NCBI RefSeq assembly: GCF_000876655.1
Contig: NZ_JYCN01000022.1
Span: forward strand, 1 to 64,000
Source: Arthrobacter sp. SPG23
GTDB lineage: Bacteria > Actinomycetota > Actinomycetes > Actinomycetales > Micrococcaceae
Direction of reading: 5' to 3'
Length of the DNA stretch: 64,000 nucleotides
The notes below the pieces were generated by a model. It saw only the letters and a list, made by a program, of their open reading frames with translations. It searched no databases and was not told the origin of the DNA. Positions 44,647 to 54,704 of this stretch are shown here, in pieces; the stretch's first letter is position 1, and each line of letters begins with the position of its first letter. The position numbers and the translations under genes were made by a program.

Positions 44647-44949
44647 ATGCTTTCCCTGGTAATCGTGGCCCTCGTCACCGTGGCCGCAGGCTTTGTTGTC
44701 TGGGCCAACGACCGGCGGCATGCGAAGTACGGCATCGCCGTGCCTGCGGGCGTGGCCACTGCCGTGGGAATGCTGAGCTGGATCATCTTCATGGCAGCAG
44801 GACTTGGTTACCAGCCCGGCCTGACGTGGATTCCGTGGGTGCTGCCTATGGTCCTGGGCACCGGGGCGGCACTCGCCGCCGCGGTGTACCTGGGCCGGAA
44901 GCGTGCCCTGCATGACACGAAGGAACTCACAGCCGCGCTGCGGCTCTGA
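44647..44949 (+). CDS. Small integral membrane protein
   Basis: 100 residues with three hydrophobic segments: VIVALVTVAAGFVVWA, VAVPAGV-type helix around residues 31-53 and WVLPMVLGTGAALAAAVYL, a basic loop after the first, and a charged C-terminus. No family recognised. AAGGAG lies 8 nt before the ATG, so it is well supported as a gene. Probably the last gene of the TetR-DUF3107 transcript. Confidence 0.8.
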   Translation: MLSLVIVALVTVAAGFVVWANDRRHAKYGIAVPAGVATAVGMLSWIIFMAAGLGYQPGLTWIPWVLPMVLGTGAALAAAVYLGRKRALHDTKELTAALRL

Positions 44950-44967
44950 TTGCTGCGGCTCGGGCGC

Positions 44968-45297
44968 TTAGGCTTTGCCGGGCTCCGCTGCCGCCGACAC
45001 AGCAGCGGCTGCCCGGCTGACGGCCGCGGCGGCGGCGGCGTCACGTTGCGTCACCTGGGTGCCGGCGTCGTGTGAAGTGAAGCGGATGAACACCCTGTTA
45101 TAGCGCCAGTCCAGGTCCGGATGGTGGTTTTGTTCCTCTGCCAGGCGCCCGACGGCGGCAATCAGCTCTAGCGCAGCGGCCGCCGTCGGCGTCTTAAAGA
45201 CGGAAACCAGCCCGCCGAGCCGGTACCGCCAGTCCGGAAGTTCCGCCAGAGCGGCGTCGATCTGGGGTTGGGTAAGAATGTCTTCCTTGCCGGTCAC
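44968..45297 (-). CDS. Pterin-4-alpha-carbinolamine dehydratase
   Basis: 109 residues. PCD/DCoH fold with the signature EEQNHHPDLDWRYNRVFI (HHP triad) and W-R-Y-R-like LPDWRYRLGG. The family dehydrates 4a-hydroxy-tetrahydropterin. No pterin hydroxylase is nearby, so its role here is open. C-terminus is an Ala-rich tail. GTG start with AAGGAG 5 nt upstream, 22 nt after the thiG stop, so it may be the last gene of the thi transcript. Confidence 0.9.
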   Translation of the reverse strand: MTGKEDILTQPQIDAALAELPDWRYRLGGLVSVFKTPTAAAALELIAAVGRLAEEQNHHPDLDWRYNRVFIRFTSHDAGTQVTQRDAAAAAAVSRAAAAVSAAAEPGKA

Positions 45298-45319
45298 CGC
45301 TGCTCCTTGGATGGTCCGC

Positions 45320-47732
<2,413 letters not shown>

Positions 47733-47742
47733 TGTCATCCTT

Positions 47743-47840
47743 CCCTACGCCGGTACTAACCGGATCAGGTCAAGCGGTCGGCTCTGACGCCCTCTCAGCC
47801 CGGCAGCTTTGTGACAGCTGCGGCGGGCTCCCGCGGTACC
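47743..47840 (-). ncRNA. TPP riboswitch (THI element)
   Basis: On the minus strand the conserved blocks appear in order: GGGAGCCC near the 5' end, CTGAGAGGG, ACCTGATCCGGTTAGTACC and GGCGTAGGGAAGG. The last overlaps the thiO ribosome-binding site, which points to translational control by TPP. P1 and the thi-box helices are all present. Confidence 0.95.
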
Positions 47841-47845
47841 CACCC

Positions 47846-47851
47846 AGTTTA
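47846..47851 (-). promoter_or_regulatory. Possible -10 of the thiO operon
   Basis: TAAACT on the minus strand, 6 nt before the riboswitch 5' end. No good -35; the space upstream is already the thiE start region. Confidence 0.3.
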
Positions 47852-47870
47852 GGGGAACTAGGCTTGAGCC

Positions 47871-48572
47871 ATGACCGAGCAAGCTCTCCTGACCGACGCC
47901 CGCCTGTACCTCTGCACTGACGCCCGCACGGACCGGGGCGATTTCGCCGACTTCGTCAATGCCGCCTACGCCGGCGGCGTTGACATCATCCAGCTCCGGG
48001 ACAAGAACCTGGAAGCGGCCGAAGAGCTCGAGTTGCTCGAGGTGCTGGAGGCCGCAGCCCGCCGCCACGGCCGTCTTTGGTCAGTCAACGACCGCGCGGA
48101 CATCGCCTCGCTCTCCGGCGCGCCGGTGCTCCACGTCGGACAGAAGGACCTCCCCCTGGCCTCGGCCCGGAAGTTCCTTGGCAATGAAGCAGTGATCGGC
48201 CTGTCAACGCACAGCCCCGGCCAGATCGACGCCGCCATCGGCGCATCCCGCGGTCCCGGCGGACTGGATTACTTCTGCGTCGGGCCGGTGTGGGCCACTC
48301 CCACGAAGCCGGGCCGCGCCGCCGTCGGCCTCGACCTGGTCCGGTACGCGGCGCAGGCCGCCGGCACAACAACTGCCGCAACAGCTGCCGGCGAGACCGG
48401 GGACGGGCCGCTGCCGTGGTTCGCTATCGGCGGCATCGACCTGGGCAATGTGGAGCAGGTGGTTGATGCAGGGGCGCGGCGCATCGTGGTGGTCCGGGCC
48501 ATCACCGAGGCCGACGACCCCGCCGCGGCCGCGCAGTCGCTGCTGGCAGCGCTCGACGCCGGCGCCCCCTGA
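47871..48572 (+). CDS. thiE: Thiamine-phosphate synthase ThiE
   Basis: 233 residues. Joins HMP-PP and thiazole phosphate. Seen: [104 protein letters not shown]. Head-to-head with the thiO riboswitch, only 30 nt from it; ends with no gap against the convergent ferritin-like gene. Its own promoter must lie within the riboswitch DNA. Confidence 0.95.
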   Translation: MTEQALLTDARLYLCTDARTDRGDFADFVNAAYAGGVDIIQLRDKNLEAAEELELLEVLEAAARRHGRLWSVNDRADIASLSGAPVLHVGQKDLPLASARKFLGNEAVIGLSTHSPGQIDAAIGASRGPGGLDYFCVGPVWATPTKPGRAAVGLDLVRYAAQAAGTTTAATAAGETGDGPLPWFAIGGIDLGNVEQVVDAGARRIVVVRAITEADDPAAAAQSLLAALDAGAP

Positions 48573-49247
48573 CTATCCCGTCAGGCCGAGCTGCGTCATC
48601 CGCTTGGCATGCTTCTCCGCGAGGCCGGCGATCAGCCCGCTGACCTGTTCCTTGGCTGCGGCGCTGTCCTCGCCGCCGATCAGGCTTCCCAGGAACGCAT
48701 GCTCGTAGCTGACGCGCTGTGCCTGGGTCAGTGCTTCGCCCAGCAGCCGCCGGCCCCACAGAGCCAGCCTGGAAGCGAGCCTGGGATCATCGGCGAGGGC
48801 GCCCCTGAGCCGTTCACGGAGAACCTCCGTTGTCTCATCGGAGGCCTGGATCTGTTCGATGAGTTCGCGCGTGCCGGCGTCAACGTAGCGGGAGATGGCC
48901 CGGTAGAAGTCGGCAGAGACTGTGTCGATCACGTAGGCCTTCATCAGTGACTCGTACCAGTCGGCCGGGCGCGTCCGCGAATGGAAATGGTCCACGGCTG
49001 CCTGGAAAGGCAGCATGGCGTCCTCGGCATCGATCCCCATGGCCTCGAGGCGGGCGCTCACCAGTTCGTAGTGCCGGAACTCCACCACGGCAATCCTGCC
49101 GAGCACGGCACGGTCGTGGAGAGTGGGCGAATACCGCGCGTCAGCGGAGAACCTCTCGAAAGCTGACAGCTCTCCGTAGGCCATCATTCCGAACAGGTCT
49201 GCGACGAAGCGGTTGTAACCAGCGGTGTCAGCCGGGGTTGAGCTCAT
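48573..49247 (-). CDS. Ferritin-like (MiaE-type) diiron protein
   Basis: 224 residues, four-helix ferritin-like bundle. Candidate diiron ligands: Glu in MMAYGELSAFERF, Glu and His in AVVEFRHYELVSARL, Glu in TRELIEQIQ and YEHAFLGSLIG region. Actinobacteria carry this family next to the rhlE helicase gene (Rv3210c region, from memory); tRNA hydroxylase activity of MiaE relatives is not shown for it. Convergent with thiE with zero gap and divergent from the RNB gene across 41 bp. Confidence 0.8.
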   Translation of the reverse strand: MSSTPADTAGYNRFVADLFGMMAYGELSAFERFSADARYSPTLHDRAVLGRIAVVEFRHYELVSARLEAMGIDAEDAMLPFQAAVDHFHSRTRPADWYESLMKAYVIDTVSADFYRAISRYVDAGTRELIEQIQASDETTEVLRERLRGALADDPRLASRLALWGRRLLGEALTQAQRVSYEHAFLGSLIGGEDSAAAKEQVSGLIAGLAEKHAKRMTQLGLTG

Positions 49248-49275
49248 CGTCCAAGACTAATGGCGCAAATCGAGC

Positions 49276-49281
49276 TAATCT
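49276..49281 (+). promoter_or_regulatory. -10 of the RNB ribonuclease gene (leaderless)
   Basis: TAATCT, 7 nt before the GTG at 49289, with no ribosome-binding site between. Suggests transcription starts at or next to the start codon. Confidence 0.45.
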
Positions 49282-49288
49282 GACTTTC

Positions 49289-50755
49289 GTGTCACATCAT
49301 CGCCTGACTCCAAGTGTCCATGAACAGACCAACCGGCTGGCCGAAGCGCTGAATTCGCTCCGCACGGAACTGGAGCTGCCCGGACCCTTTCCCGAGGATG
49401 TCCTGCAGGACGCGCTGGCGGCCATCGCGGAGCACAAGATGCCGGACCTGGACCTCACCGATGTGGGCTTTGTGACCATAGATCCTGCGTCCTCCACCGA
49501 CCTGGACCAGGCCCTCTTCATCGAGCGGTCAGGCGACGGGTACAAGGTCTTCTACGCCATCGCCGACGTGCCGTCCTTCGTGGCACCGGGCGGGTCGCTC
49601 GACGCCGAGACGCGCCGCCGGGGGCAGACGTTCTACGCCCCGGACGGTCGGATTCCGCTTCACCCGGAAGTCATCAGCGAGCAGGCCGGCAGCCTGCTTG
49701 CCGGCCAGTTGTGCGCCGCTTTCGTGTGGGAGTTCGACCTGGACACGGCAGCCAGGGTGGAATCAGTGCTGGTGCGCCGGGCCAGGATCCGGAGCCGGGC
49801 GAAACTCAGCTACAAGGGCGTCCAGGCCGAGCTGGATTCCGGCAGTGCCACCCCCGTCCTCCAGCTCCTCCGGGAGGTGGGCCTCAAGCGGGTGGAACTC
49901 GAGAGGCTGCGTGGCGGCGCCAGCCTGAACATGCCGGAACAGGAAATCGAACAATTGCCCGACGGCGGCTACCGCATCGTGGCGGCGCCACCCCTCCCGG
50001 TGGAAGACTGGAACGCCCAGATCTCCCTCATGACCGGCATGGCCGCGGCTGACCTGATGCTCGAAGGCAAGGTGGGGATCCTGCGTACCATGCCCGCCCC
50101 CGACGAGAGGTCCCTTCTTCATTTCAAGCGGCAGACCCATGCGCTCGGCAAACCGTGGGACGGAGAGGCGAGCTATGGCGAGTACCTGCGGTCGCTTGAT
50201 CCCACCCACCCCCGGCAGCTGGCCATCCTGCATTCCGCGGGAATGCTGTTCCGGGGCGCCGGGTATACGCCCTTTGACGGCACAGTGCCCGCGGATGCCA
50301 TCCAGTCGGCCATCGGGGCCGCCTATGCGCACACCACGGCACCGCTGCGACGGCTGATCGACCGCTTCGTCCTGGTGATCTGCGAGGCGCTGAGCAACCG
50401 CACCGCGGTCCCCGACTGGGCCCGGGAGGCACTGCCGTCCCTGCCGGAAATCATGGCAGCCTCGGACCAGCTGGCGGCCAGGATGGAACGGCTGGCCCTG
50501 GATACGGTGGAGGCCGCCCTGCTCGTCAACCACATCGGGCAGGAGTTCGACGCCGTGGTCATCTCGGGGTCGAAACCGGGCAAGCCGAACGGGAACGGCG
50601 GCAACGGCAACGGACCGTCCGGCATCATCCAGATCGCAGACCCCGCGGTGACGGCCCGGTGCCCCGGCGAACTCGAATCCGGCACCACGGTCCGGGTCAG
50701 GCTCATCTCTTCAGACATTCACACGCGCGTGATCCGGCTGGAACTGGTGGAGTGA
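49289..50755 (+). CDS. RNB-domain ribonuclease (RNase II/R family)
   Basis: 488 residues. RNB catalytic signature FVTIDPASSTDLDQALFIE with the metal-binding Asp cluster, YAIADVPSFVAPGGSLDAE, RGQTFYAPDGRIPLHPEVIS, and PLRRLIDRFV. It is shorter than RNase R and appears to lack the N-terminal cold-shock and C-terminal S1 RNA-binding domains, so it is a reduced RNB protein. A Gly/Asn-rich insert (NGNGGNGNGPSG) precedes the C-terminus. GTG at 49289 chosen by the family start and -10 spacing. Confidence 0.88.
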   Translation: MSHHRLTPSVHEQTNRLAEALNSLRTELELPGPFPEDVLQDALAAIAEHKMPDLDLTDVGFVTIDPASSTDLDQALFIERSGDGYKVFYAIADVPSFVAPGGSLDAETRRRGQTFYAPDGRIPLHPEVISEQAGSLLAGQLCAAFVWEFDLDTAARVESVLVRRARIRSRAKLSYKGVQAELDSGSATPVLQLLREVGLKRVELERLRGGASLNMPEQEIEQLPDGGYRIVAAPPLPVEDWNAQISLMTGMAAADLMLEGKVGILRTMPAPDERSLLHFKRQTHALGKPWDGEASYGEYLRSLDPTHPRQLAILHSAGMLFRGAGYTPFDGTVPADAIQSAIGAAYAHTTAPLRRLIDRFVLVICEALSNRTAVPDWAREALPSLPEIMAASDQLAARMERLALDTVEAALLVNHIGQEFDAVVISGSKPGKPNGNGGNGNGPSGIIQIADPAVTARCPGELESGTTVRVRLISSDIHTRVIRLELVE

Positions 50756-51053
50756 TTGCAGGCTGATTGTGTGCTGCGTCCGGGGCGTCAGTCGGCGGTG
50801 GTTGCCGTCAACAGCTAGACTGAGGGGGTAGTAATGGATGCCCGGTCGTTGATTTCCATGATTTTTGAATTCAACAAGCCCGCCCCTACGCGATCTTGAG
50901 ATACGCCCGCTGGTCCCAGTGCCAGCATTTAGATAGCCCGCGATCGGCTTCCACTGGATTTGCTTGCGCGCCCGAGCGTGCTCCGGAACGGCCTCCCGGC
51001 CGGCCCCGTTGAGCAAGCAGCGCCAATGCCCAAATGAATAAGGAAACTCCCCT
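50756..51053. other. Long leader region of the DEAD-box helicase gene
   Basis: 298 bp. A -10-like TAGACT (50816-50821) precedes a strong Shine-Dalgarno and a 21-codon reading frame (50834-50899), then ~150 nt of G+C-rich sequence with several inverted repeats before the helicase RBS. The length of the untranslated part suggests post-transcriptional control. Confidence 0.5.
50834..50899 (+). CDS. Possible 21-residue leader peptide
   Basis: ATG to TGA with GAGGGGG 5 nt upstream, a stronger ribosome-binding site than most genes here. Translation: MDARSLISMIFEFNKPAPTRS. It is upstream of the RNA helicase gene and would be translated first. No family known to me. Could be chance or a regulatory leader. 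Confidence 0.45.
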   Translation: MDARSLISMIFEFNKPAPTRS

Positions 51054-52808
51054 GTGAGTGAATTGCACACGCACCAACTTCTGACCGACGACACCGGCAC
51101 CGAAACGATCGAGCCGGAAGAGACCATCATCTCGGACGAAAAGCCGCACGAGATCGCGGAGAAATCCTTCGCTGACTACAACGTCCGTGCGGACATCGTG
51201 GAGTCCCTGGCCGACGCCGGGATCACCCACCCCTTCCCCATCCAGGCAATGACGCTGCCCGTGGCCCTCGCCGGCCACGACATCATCGGCCAGGCAAAGA
51301 CGGGCACCGGCAAGACCCTGGGCTTCGGCATCCCCGCGCTGCAGCGTGTCGTGGGACGCGACGACCCCGGTTTCGACAAGCTGGCAGTCCCGGGCGCCCC
51401 GCAGGCCCTGGTCATCGTGCCCACCCGCGAGCTTGCCGTCCAGGTTGCCAAGGACCTGGAAAACGCAGCCCGCAAGCGCAATGCCCGCATTGCCACCATC
51501 TACGGCGGCCGCGCCTATGAGCCCCAGGTGGATTCCCTGCAGAGGGGCGTCGAGATCGTTGTCGGGACCCCCGGCCGCCTGATCGACCTGTACAAGCAGA
51601 AGCACCTGAGCCTGAAGAACGTCAAGATCGTCATCCTCGACGAGGCCGACGAAATGCTGGACCTCGGCTTCCTGCCGGACGTCGAAACGCTCATTGCAGG
51701 TACCCCGGCCGTCCGCCAGACCCTGCTGTTCTCGGCAACCATGCCCGGCCCCGTCATCGCCATGGCACGCCGGTACATGACCCAGCCCACCCACATCCGT
51801 GCCGCCGATCCGGATGACGAGGGCCTCACCAAGCGCGACATCCGTCAGCTGATCTACCGCGCCCACAGCATGGACAAGATCGAAGTTGTGGCCCGCATCC
51901 TGCAGGCACGCGGCCGCGGCCGCACCATCATCTTCACCAAGACCAAGCGCACCGCCGCCAAGGTCGCCGAGGAACTGGTGGACCGCGGGTTCGCCGCAGC
52001 CGCCATCCACGGCGACCTCGGCCAGGGCGCACGCGAGCAGGCTCTCCGGGCCTTCCGCAACAACAAGGTTGACGTCCTCGTGGCCACCGACGTCGCCGCC
52101 CGCGGCATCGACGTCGACGATGTCACCCACGTCATCAACTACCAGTGCGTCGAAGACGAAAAGATCTACCTGCACCGCGTGGGCCGCACCGGCCGCGCCG
52201 GCAACAAGGGCACCGCCGTGACCTTCGTCGACTGGGACGACATGCCCCGCTGGGGCCTGATCAACAAGGCCCTGGGGCTGAGCGTGCCGGAACCGGTGGA
52301 AACCTATTCCTCATCGCCGCACCTCTATGAAGAGCTGGACATACCGGAAGGCACCAAGGGCCGCCTGCCCCGCGACAAGCGCGTTCTTGCCGGCGTGGAC
52401 GCGGAGGTCCTGGAGGACCTCGGCGAAACCGGAAAGAAGACCGGGCGCGGCAGCGCAAGGGACGGCGGACGCGACACTGCCCGCGGCGGAAGCACCGGAG
52501 GCGGACGTGACAGCGCCCGCTCCGGCGGACGCGATTCCCGCCGCAGCGAAGCCGGCAGCAGCCGGGACAGCGCCGGACGCGAGGGCGGACGCTCAGGTGA
52601 CCGCCGCCGTCGTTCCTCCGACACCACTGCGGCAGCCGCTCCGGCGGCCGAGGCAGCCCCCGTGGCCGCTGCGGCATCCGCACCGGCCGAGGTCGACAGG
52701 GCAACCCGCGCCCGCCGCCGGACCCGCACTCGCCGCCGCAACGGCGAAGTGGTGGGCGGCGGCAACGCACGCCAGGACGGCACCCAGCCTGGCAACGCCG
52801 AGGCCTAA
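51054..52808 (+). CDS. DEAD-box RNA helicase (RhlE/CsdA-like)
   Basis: 584 residues. SF2 core motifs: Q motif FPIQAMTLPVA, motif I AKTGTGKT, PTRELAVQ, GGRAYEPQ, DEAD in VILDEADEMLDLGF, SAT, RGIDVDDV, HRVGRTGRAG. After residue 440 a ~150-residue basic Arg/Gly/Ser/Asp-rich tail and an Ala stretch give RNA binding in similar helicases. Equivalent to the mycobacterial rhlE (Rv3211) by context. GTG at 51054 with AAGGA upstream. Likely cold- or RNA-decay-linked; next gene starts 8 nt on. Confidence 0.93.
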   Translation: MSELHTHQLLTDDTGTETIEPEETIISDEKPHEIAEKSFADYNVRADIVESLADAGITHPFPIQAMTLPVALAGHDIIGQAKTGTGKTLGFGIPALQRVVGRDDPGFDKLAVPGAPQALVIVPTRELAVQVAKDLENAARKRNARIATIYGGRAYEPQVDSLQRGVEIVVGTPGRLIDLYKQKHLSLKNVKIVILDEADEMLDLGFLPDVETLIAGTPAVRQTLLFSATMPGPVIAMARRYMTQPTHIRAADPDDEGLTKRDIRQLIYRAHSMDKIEVVARILQARGRGRTIIFTKTKRTAAKVAEELVDRGFAAAAIHGDLGQGAREQALRAFRNNKVDVLVATDVAARGIDVDDVTHVINYQCVEDEKIYLHRVGRTGRAGNKGTAVTFVDWDDMPRWGLINKALGLSVPEPVETYSSSPHLYEELDIPEGTKGRLPRDKRVLAGVDAEVLEDLGETGKKTGRGSARDGGRDTARGGSTGGGRDSARSGGRDSRRSEAGSSRDSAGREGGRSGDRRRRSSDTTAAAAPAAEAAPVAAAASAPAEVDRATRARRRTRTRRRNGEVVGGGNARQDGTQPGNAEA

Positions 52809-52816
52809 ACCCCTCA

Positions 52817-53689
52817 ATGACTGACACCGTCTGGGCGCCGGACGGCAGCAACCTGGTGGTACACGCGGATAACGCCGAGTACCTCCCCACGCTGCCGGAC
52901 GGCGCCTTCACACTCATCTACGTCGACCCCCCGTTCAACACGGGGCGGGCCCAAAGCCGCCAGCAGACCACCATGGTGCGCAACGCGGACGGCGGCGGCG
53001 ACCGCGTGGGCTTCAAGGGCCGCTCCTACGACACGATCAAAGGCGCCCTGCACAAATACGACGACGCCTTCAGCGACTACTGGTCCTTCCTGGAACCCAG
53101 GCTCGTGGAGGCGTGGCGGCTGCTGGCCGATGACGGCACCCTGTACCTCCACCTGGACTACCGGGAAGTCCATTACGCCAAGGTGATGCTGGACGCCATC
53201 TTCGGCCGGGAATGCTTCCTGAACGAAATCATCTGGGCGTACGACTACGGCGCCCGGGCCAAGTTCCGCTGGCCCACCAAGCACGACAACATCCTGGTGT
53301 ACGTCAAGAACCCGGCCAAGTACCACTTCGACAGCGCTGAAGTGGACCGCGAACCGTACATGGCGCCCGGACTGGTCACTCCGGAAAAGCGGGAGCTCGG
53401 CAAGCTGCCCACCGACGTCTGGTGGCACACCATCGTGTCCCCCACCGGCAAGGAGAAGACCGGCTATCCGACGCAGAAGCCCGAGGGCCTGGTCCGCCGC
53501 GTGGTGGCCGCTTCCAGCAGGCCCGGCGACTGGTGCCTGGACTTCTTCGCCGGCTCCGGCACCCTGGGTGCCGTGGCTGCCAAACTAGGCCGGAAATTCG
53601 TCTGCGTGGACCAGAACCAGCCGGCCATCGACGTCATGACGGACCGCCTGGGAGCGCACGCTACCTTCACCTCGTTCCCGCCCAACTAG
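52817..53689 (+). CDS. Orphan site-specific DNA methyltransferase (beta-class, adenine-N6 or cytosine-N4)
   Basis: 290 residues. Motif IV DPPF comes first (LIYVDPPFNTGRA), motif I FFAGSGTLGAVAAKLGR and GYPTQKPEGLVRRVV near the end: the beta arrangement. Between them is a modest target-recognition region (NEIIWAYDYGARAKFRWPT). No restriction endonuclease gene is anywhere near, so it is a solitary methyltransferase. It starts 8 nt after the DEAD-box gene and is probably cotranscribed. Target sequence cannot be read. Confidence 0.88.
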   Translation: MTDTVWAPDGSNLVVHADNAEYLPTLPDGAFTLIYVDPPFNTGRAQSRQQTTMVRNADGGGDRVGFKGRSYDTIKGALHKYDDAFSDYWSFLEPRLVEAWRLLADDGTLYLHLDYREVHYAKVMLDAIFGRECFLNEIIWAYDYGARAKFRWPTKHDNILVYVKNPAKYHFDSAEVDREPYMAPGLVTPEKRELGKLPTDVWWHTIVSPTGKEKTGYPTQKPEGLVRRVVAASSRPGDWCLDFFAGSGTLGAVAAKLGRKFVCVDQNQPAIDVMTDRLGAHATFTSFPPN

Positions 53690-53738
53690 GTAGCAGCAGG
53701 TGTCGTTTGGGCGGCCAAAACGACACCTGCTGCTACCT
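53688..53738. terminator. Long palindrome (21-bp arms) between convergent genes
   Basis: Perfect arms 53688-53708 and 53718-53738, 9-nt G+C loop. It begins inside the methyltransferase stop codon and ends 8 bp before the PHP gene's stop codon, so it can terminate both. Too long for a typical terminator, so also a possible dispersed repeat. Confidence 0.75.
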
Positions 53739-53746
53739 ACTTGGGT

Positions 53747-54595
53747 TTAGGGGCGGACGACGGCGGTTCCGCTGGCTTGCTCTTCGATCCTCGCCAGGAC
53801 CTCGGGTGCCGTGAGGTTCTCGCCCAGCAGGTTCGGTTTGCCGGTGCCGTGGTAGTCCGAGGAGCCCGTGACCAGCAGGCCGTGCTCTTCAGCGAGCGCA
53901 CGGAGCATGGTCCGGCCGCGCTCAGTGTTGTCGCGGTGGTCGATTTCCAGGCCGGCCAGTCCGGCGTCGATCATTTCCAGGTAGGTGTGCCTGCCCACCA
54001 CCCTTCCGCGGGCGGACGCCACCGGGTGGGCGAACACGGGCACGCCTCCCGCCTCCCGGACCAGTGCAACGGCGAAGGCCGGATCCGGGGCGTAGTGCTG
54101 GACAAAGTACCGGGACTGCGATGTCAGGATCGAGGCAAAGGCCTCGGTCCGGTCCGCGACCACCCCGGCCGCCACCAGGGCGTCGGCGATGTGCGGCCGT
54201 CCCAGCGTTGCACCCGGCGCCACATGGTGGATGACGTCGTCCCAGCTCAACGGGTAATCCTCTGCCAGGAGGGTGACCATGCGTTCGGCCCGGATGAGGC
54301 GCGCGTCCTTGGCCTTGGTGATCTCTTCCAGCAGGCCGGGATGCGCCGGATCGTGGAGGTAACTGAGCAGGTGGACGCTGATGCCTTCCTCCGTCCGGCA
54401 GGAAATCTCCATGCCGGGCACCAGGGCAACCCCTTCGGCCCGGGCAGCCCGGGATGCCTCAGCCCAGCCGTCGGTGGAGTCGTGGTCGGTCAGGGCCACC
54501 ACATCCAGTCCTGCAGCTGCGGCGGCCGCCATCACCGCTGCGGGCGCCTCCGTGCCGTCGGAAACATTCGAGTGGGCATGCAGATCAATCCTCAC
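53747..54595 (-). CDS. PHP-domain phosphoesterase (YciV/RNase AM-like)
   Basis: 282 residues. N-terminal PHP metal motif RIDLHAHSNVSDGTEAP, second motif VALTDHDSTDGWAEA, then HLLSYL, PVFAHP and VTGSSDYHG. YciV-type PHP proteins hydrolyse nucleoside 3',5'-bisphosphates or trim RNA 5' ends; activity here is by family only. Start GTG at 54595. Convergent with the methyltransferase gene across the long palindrome, divergent from pepP. Confidence 0.88.
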   Translation of the reverse strand: MRIDLHAHSNVSDGTEAPAAVMAAAAAAGLDVVALTDHDSTDGWAEASRAARAEGVALVPGMEISCRTEEGISVHLLSYLHDPAHPGLLEEITKAKDARLIRAERMVTLLAEDYPLSWDDVIHHVAPGATLGRPHIADALVAAGVVADRTEAFASILTSQSRYFVQHYAPDPAFAVALVREAGGVPVFAHPVASARGRVVGRHTYLEMIDAGLAGLEIDHRDNTERGRTMLRALAEEHGLLVTGSSDYHGTGKPNLLGENLTAPEVLARIEEQASGTAVVRP

Positions 54596-54704
54596 CTGCC
54601 CAGCCTAGTTGATGGCCGGCGTGGACGGCCGGCGCAGTGGTCAGTGGAGTGGCCGGTGCAGGGTTCGGTGGCCCCGGCCACGCCGCTGGTGAGACTATGG
54701 GACG

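Noticed and set aside
50886..52175. 429-codon minus-strand open frame
   Set aside because: Antisense shadow of the DEAD-box helicase gene.
52817..53689. Restriction-modification system
   Set aside because: No endonuclease, specificity or related gene accompanies the methyltransferase.
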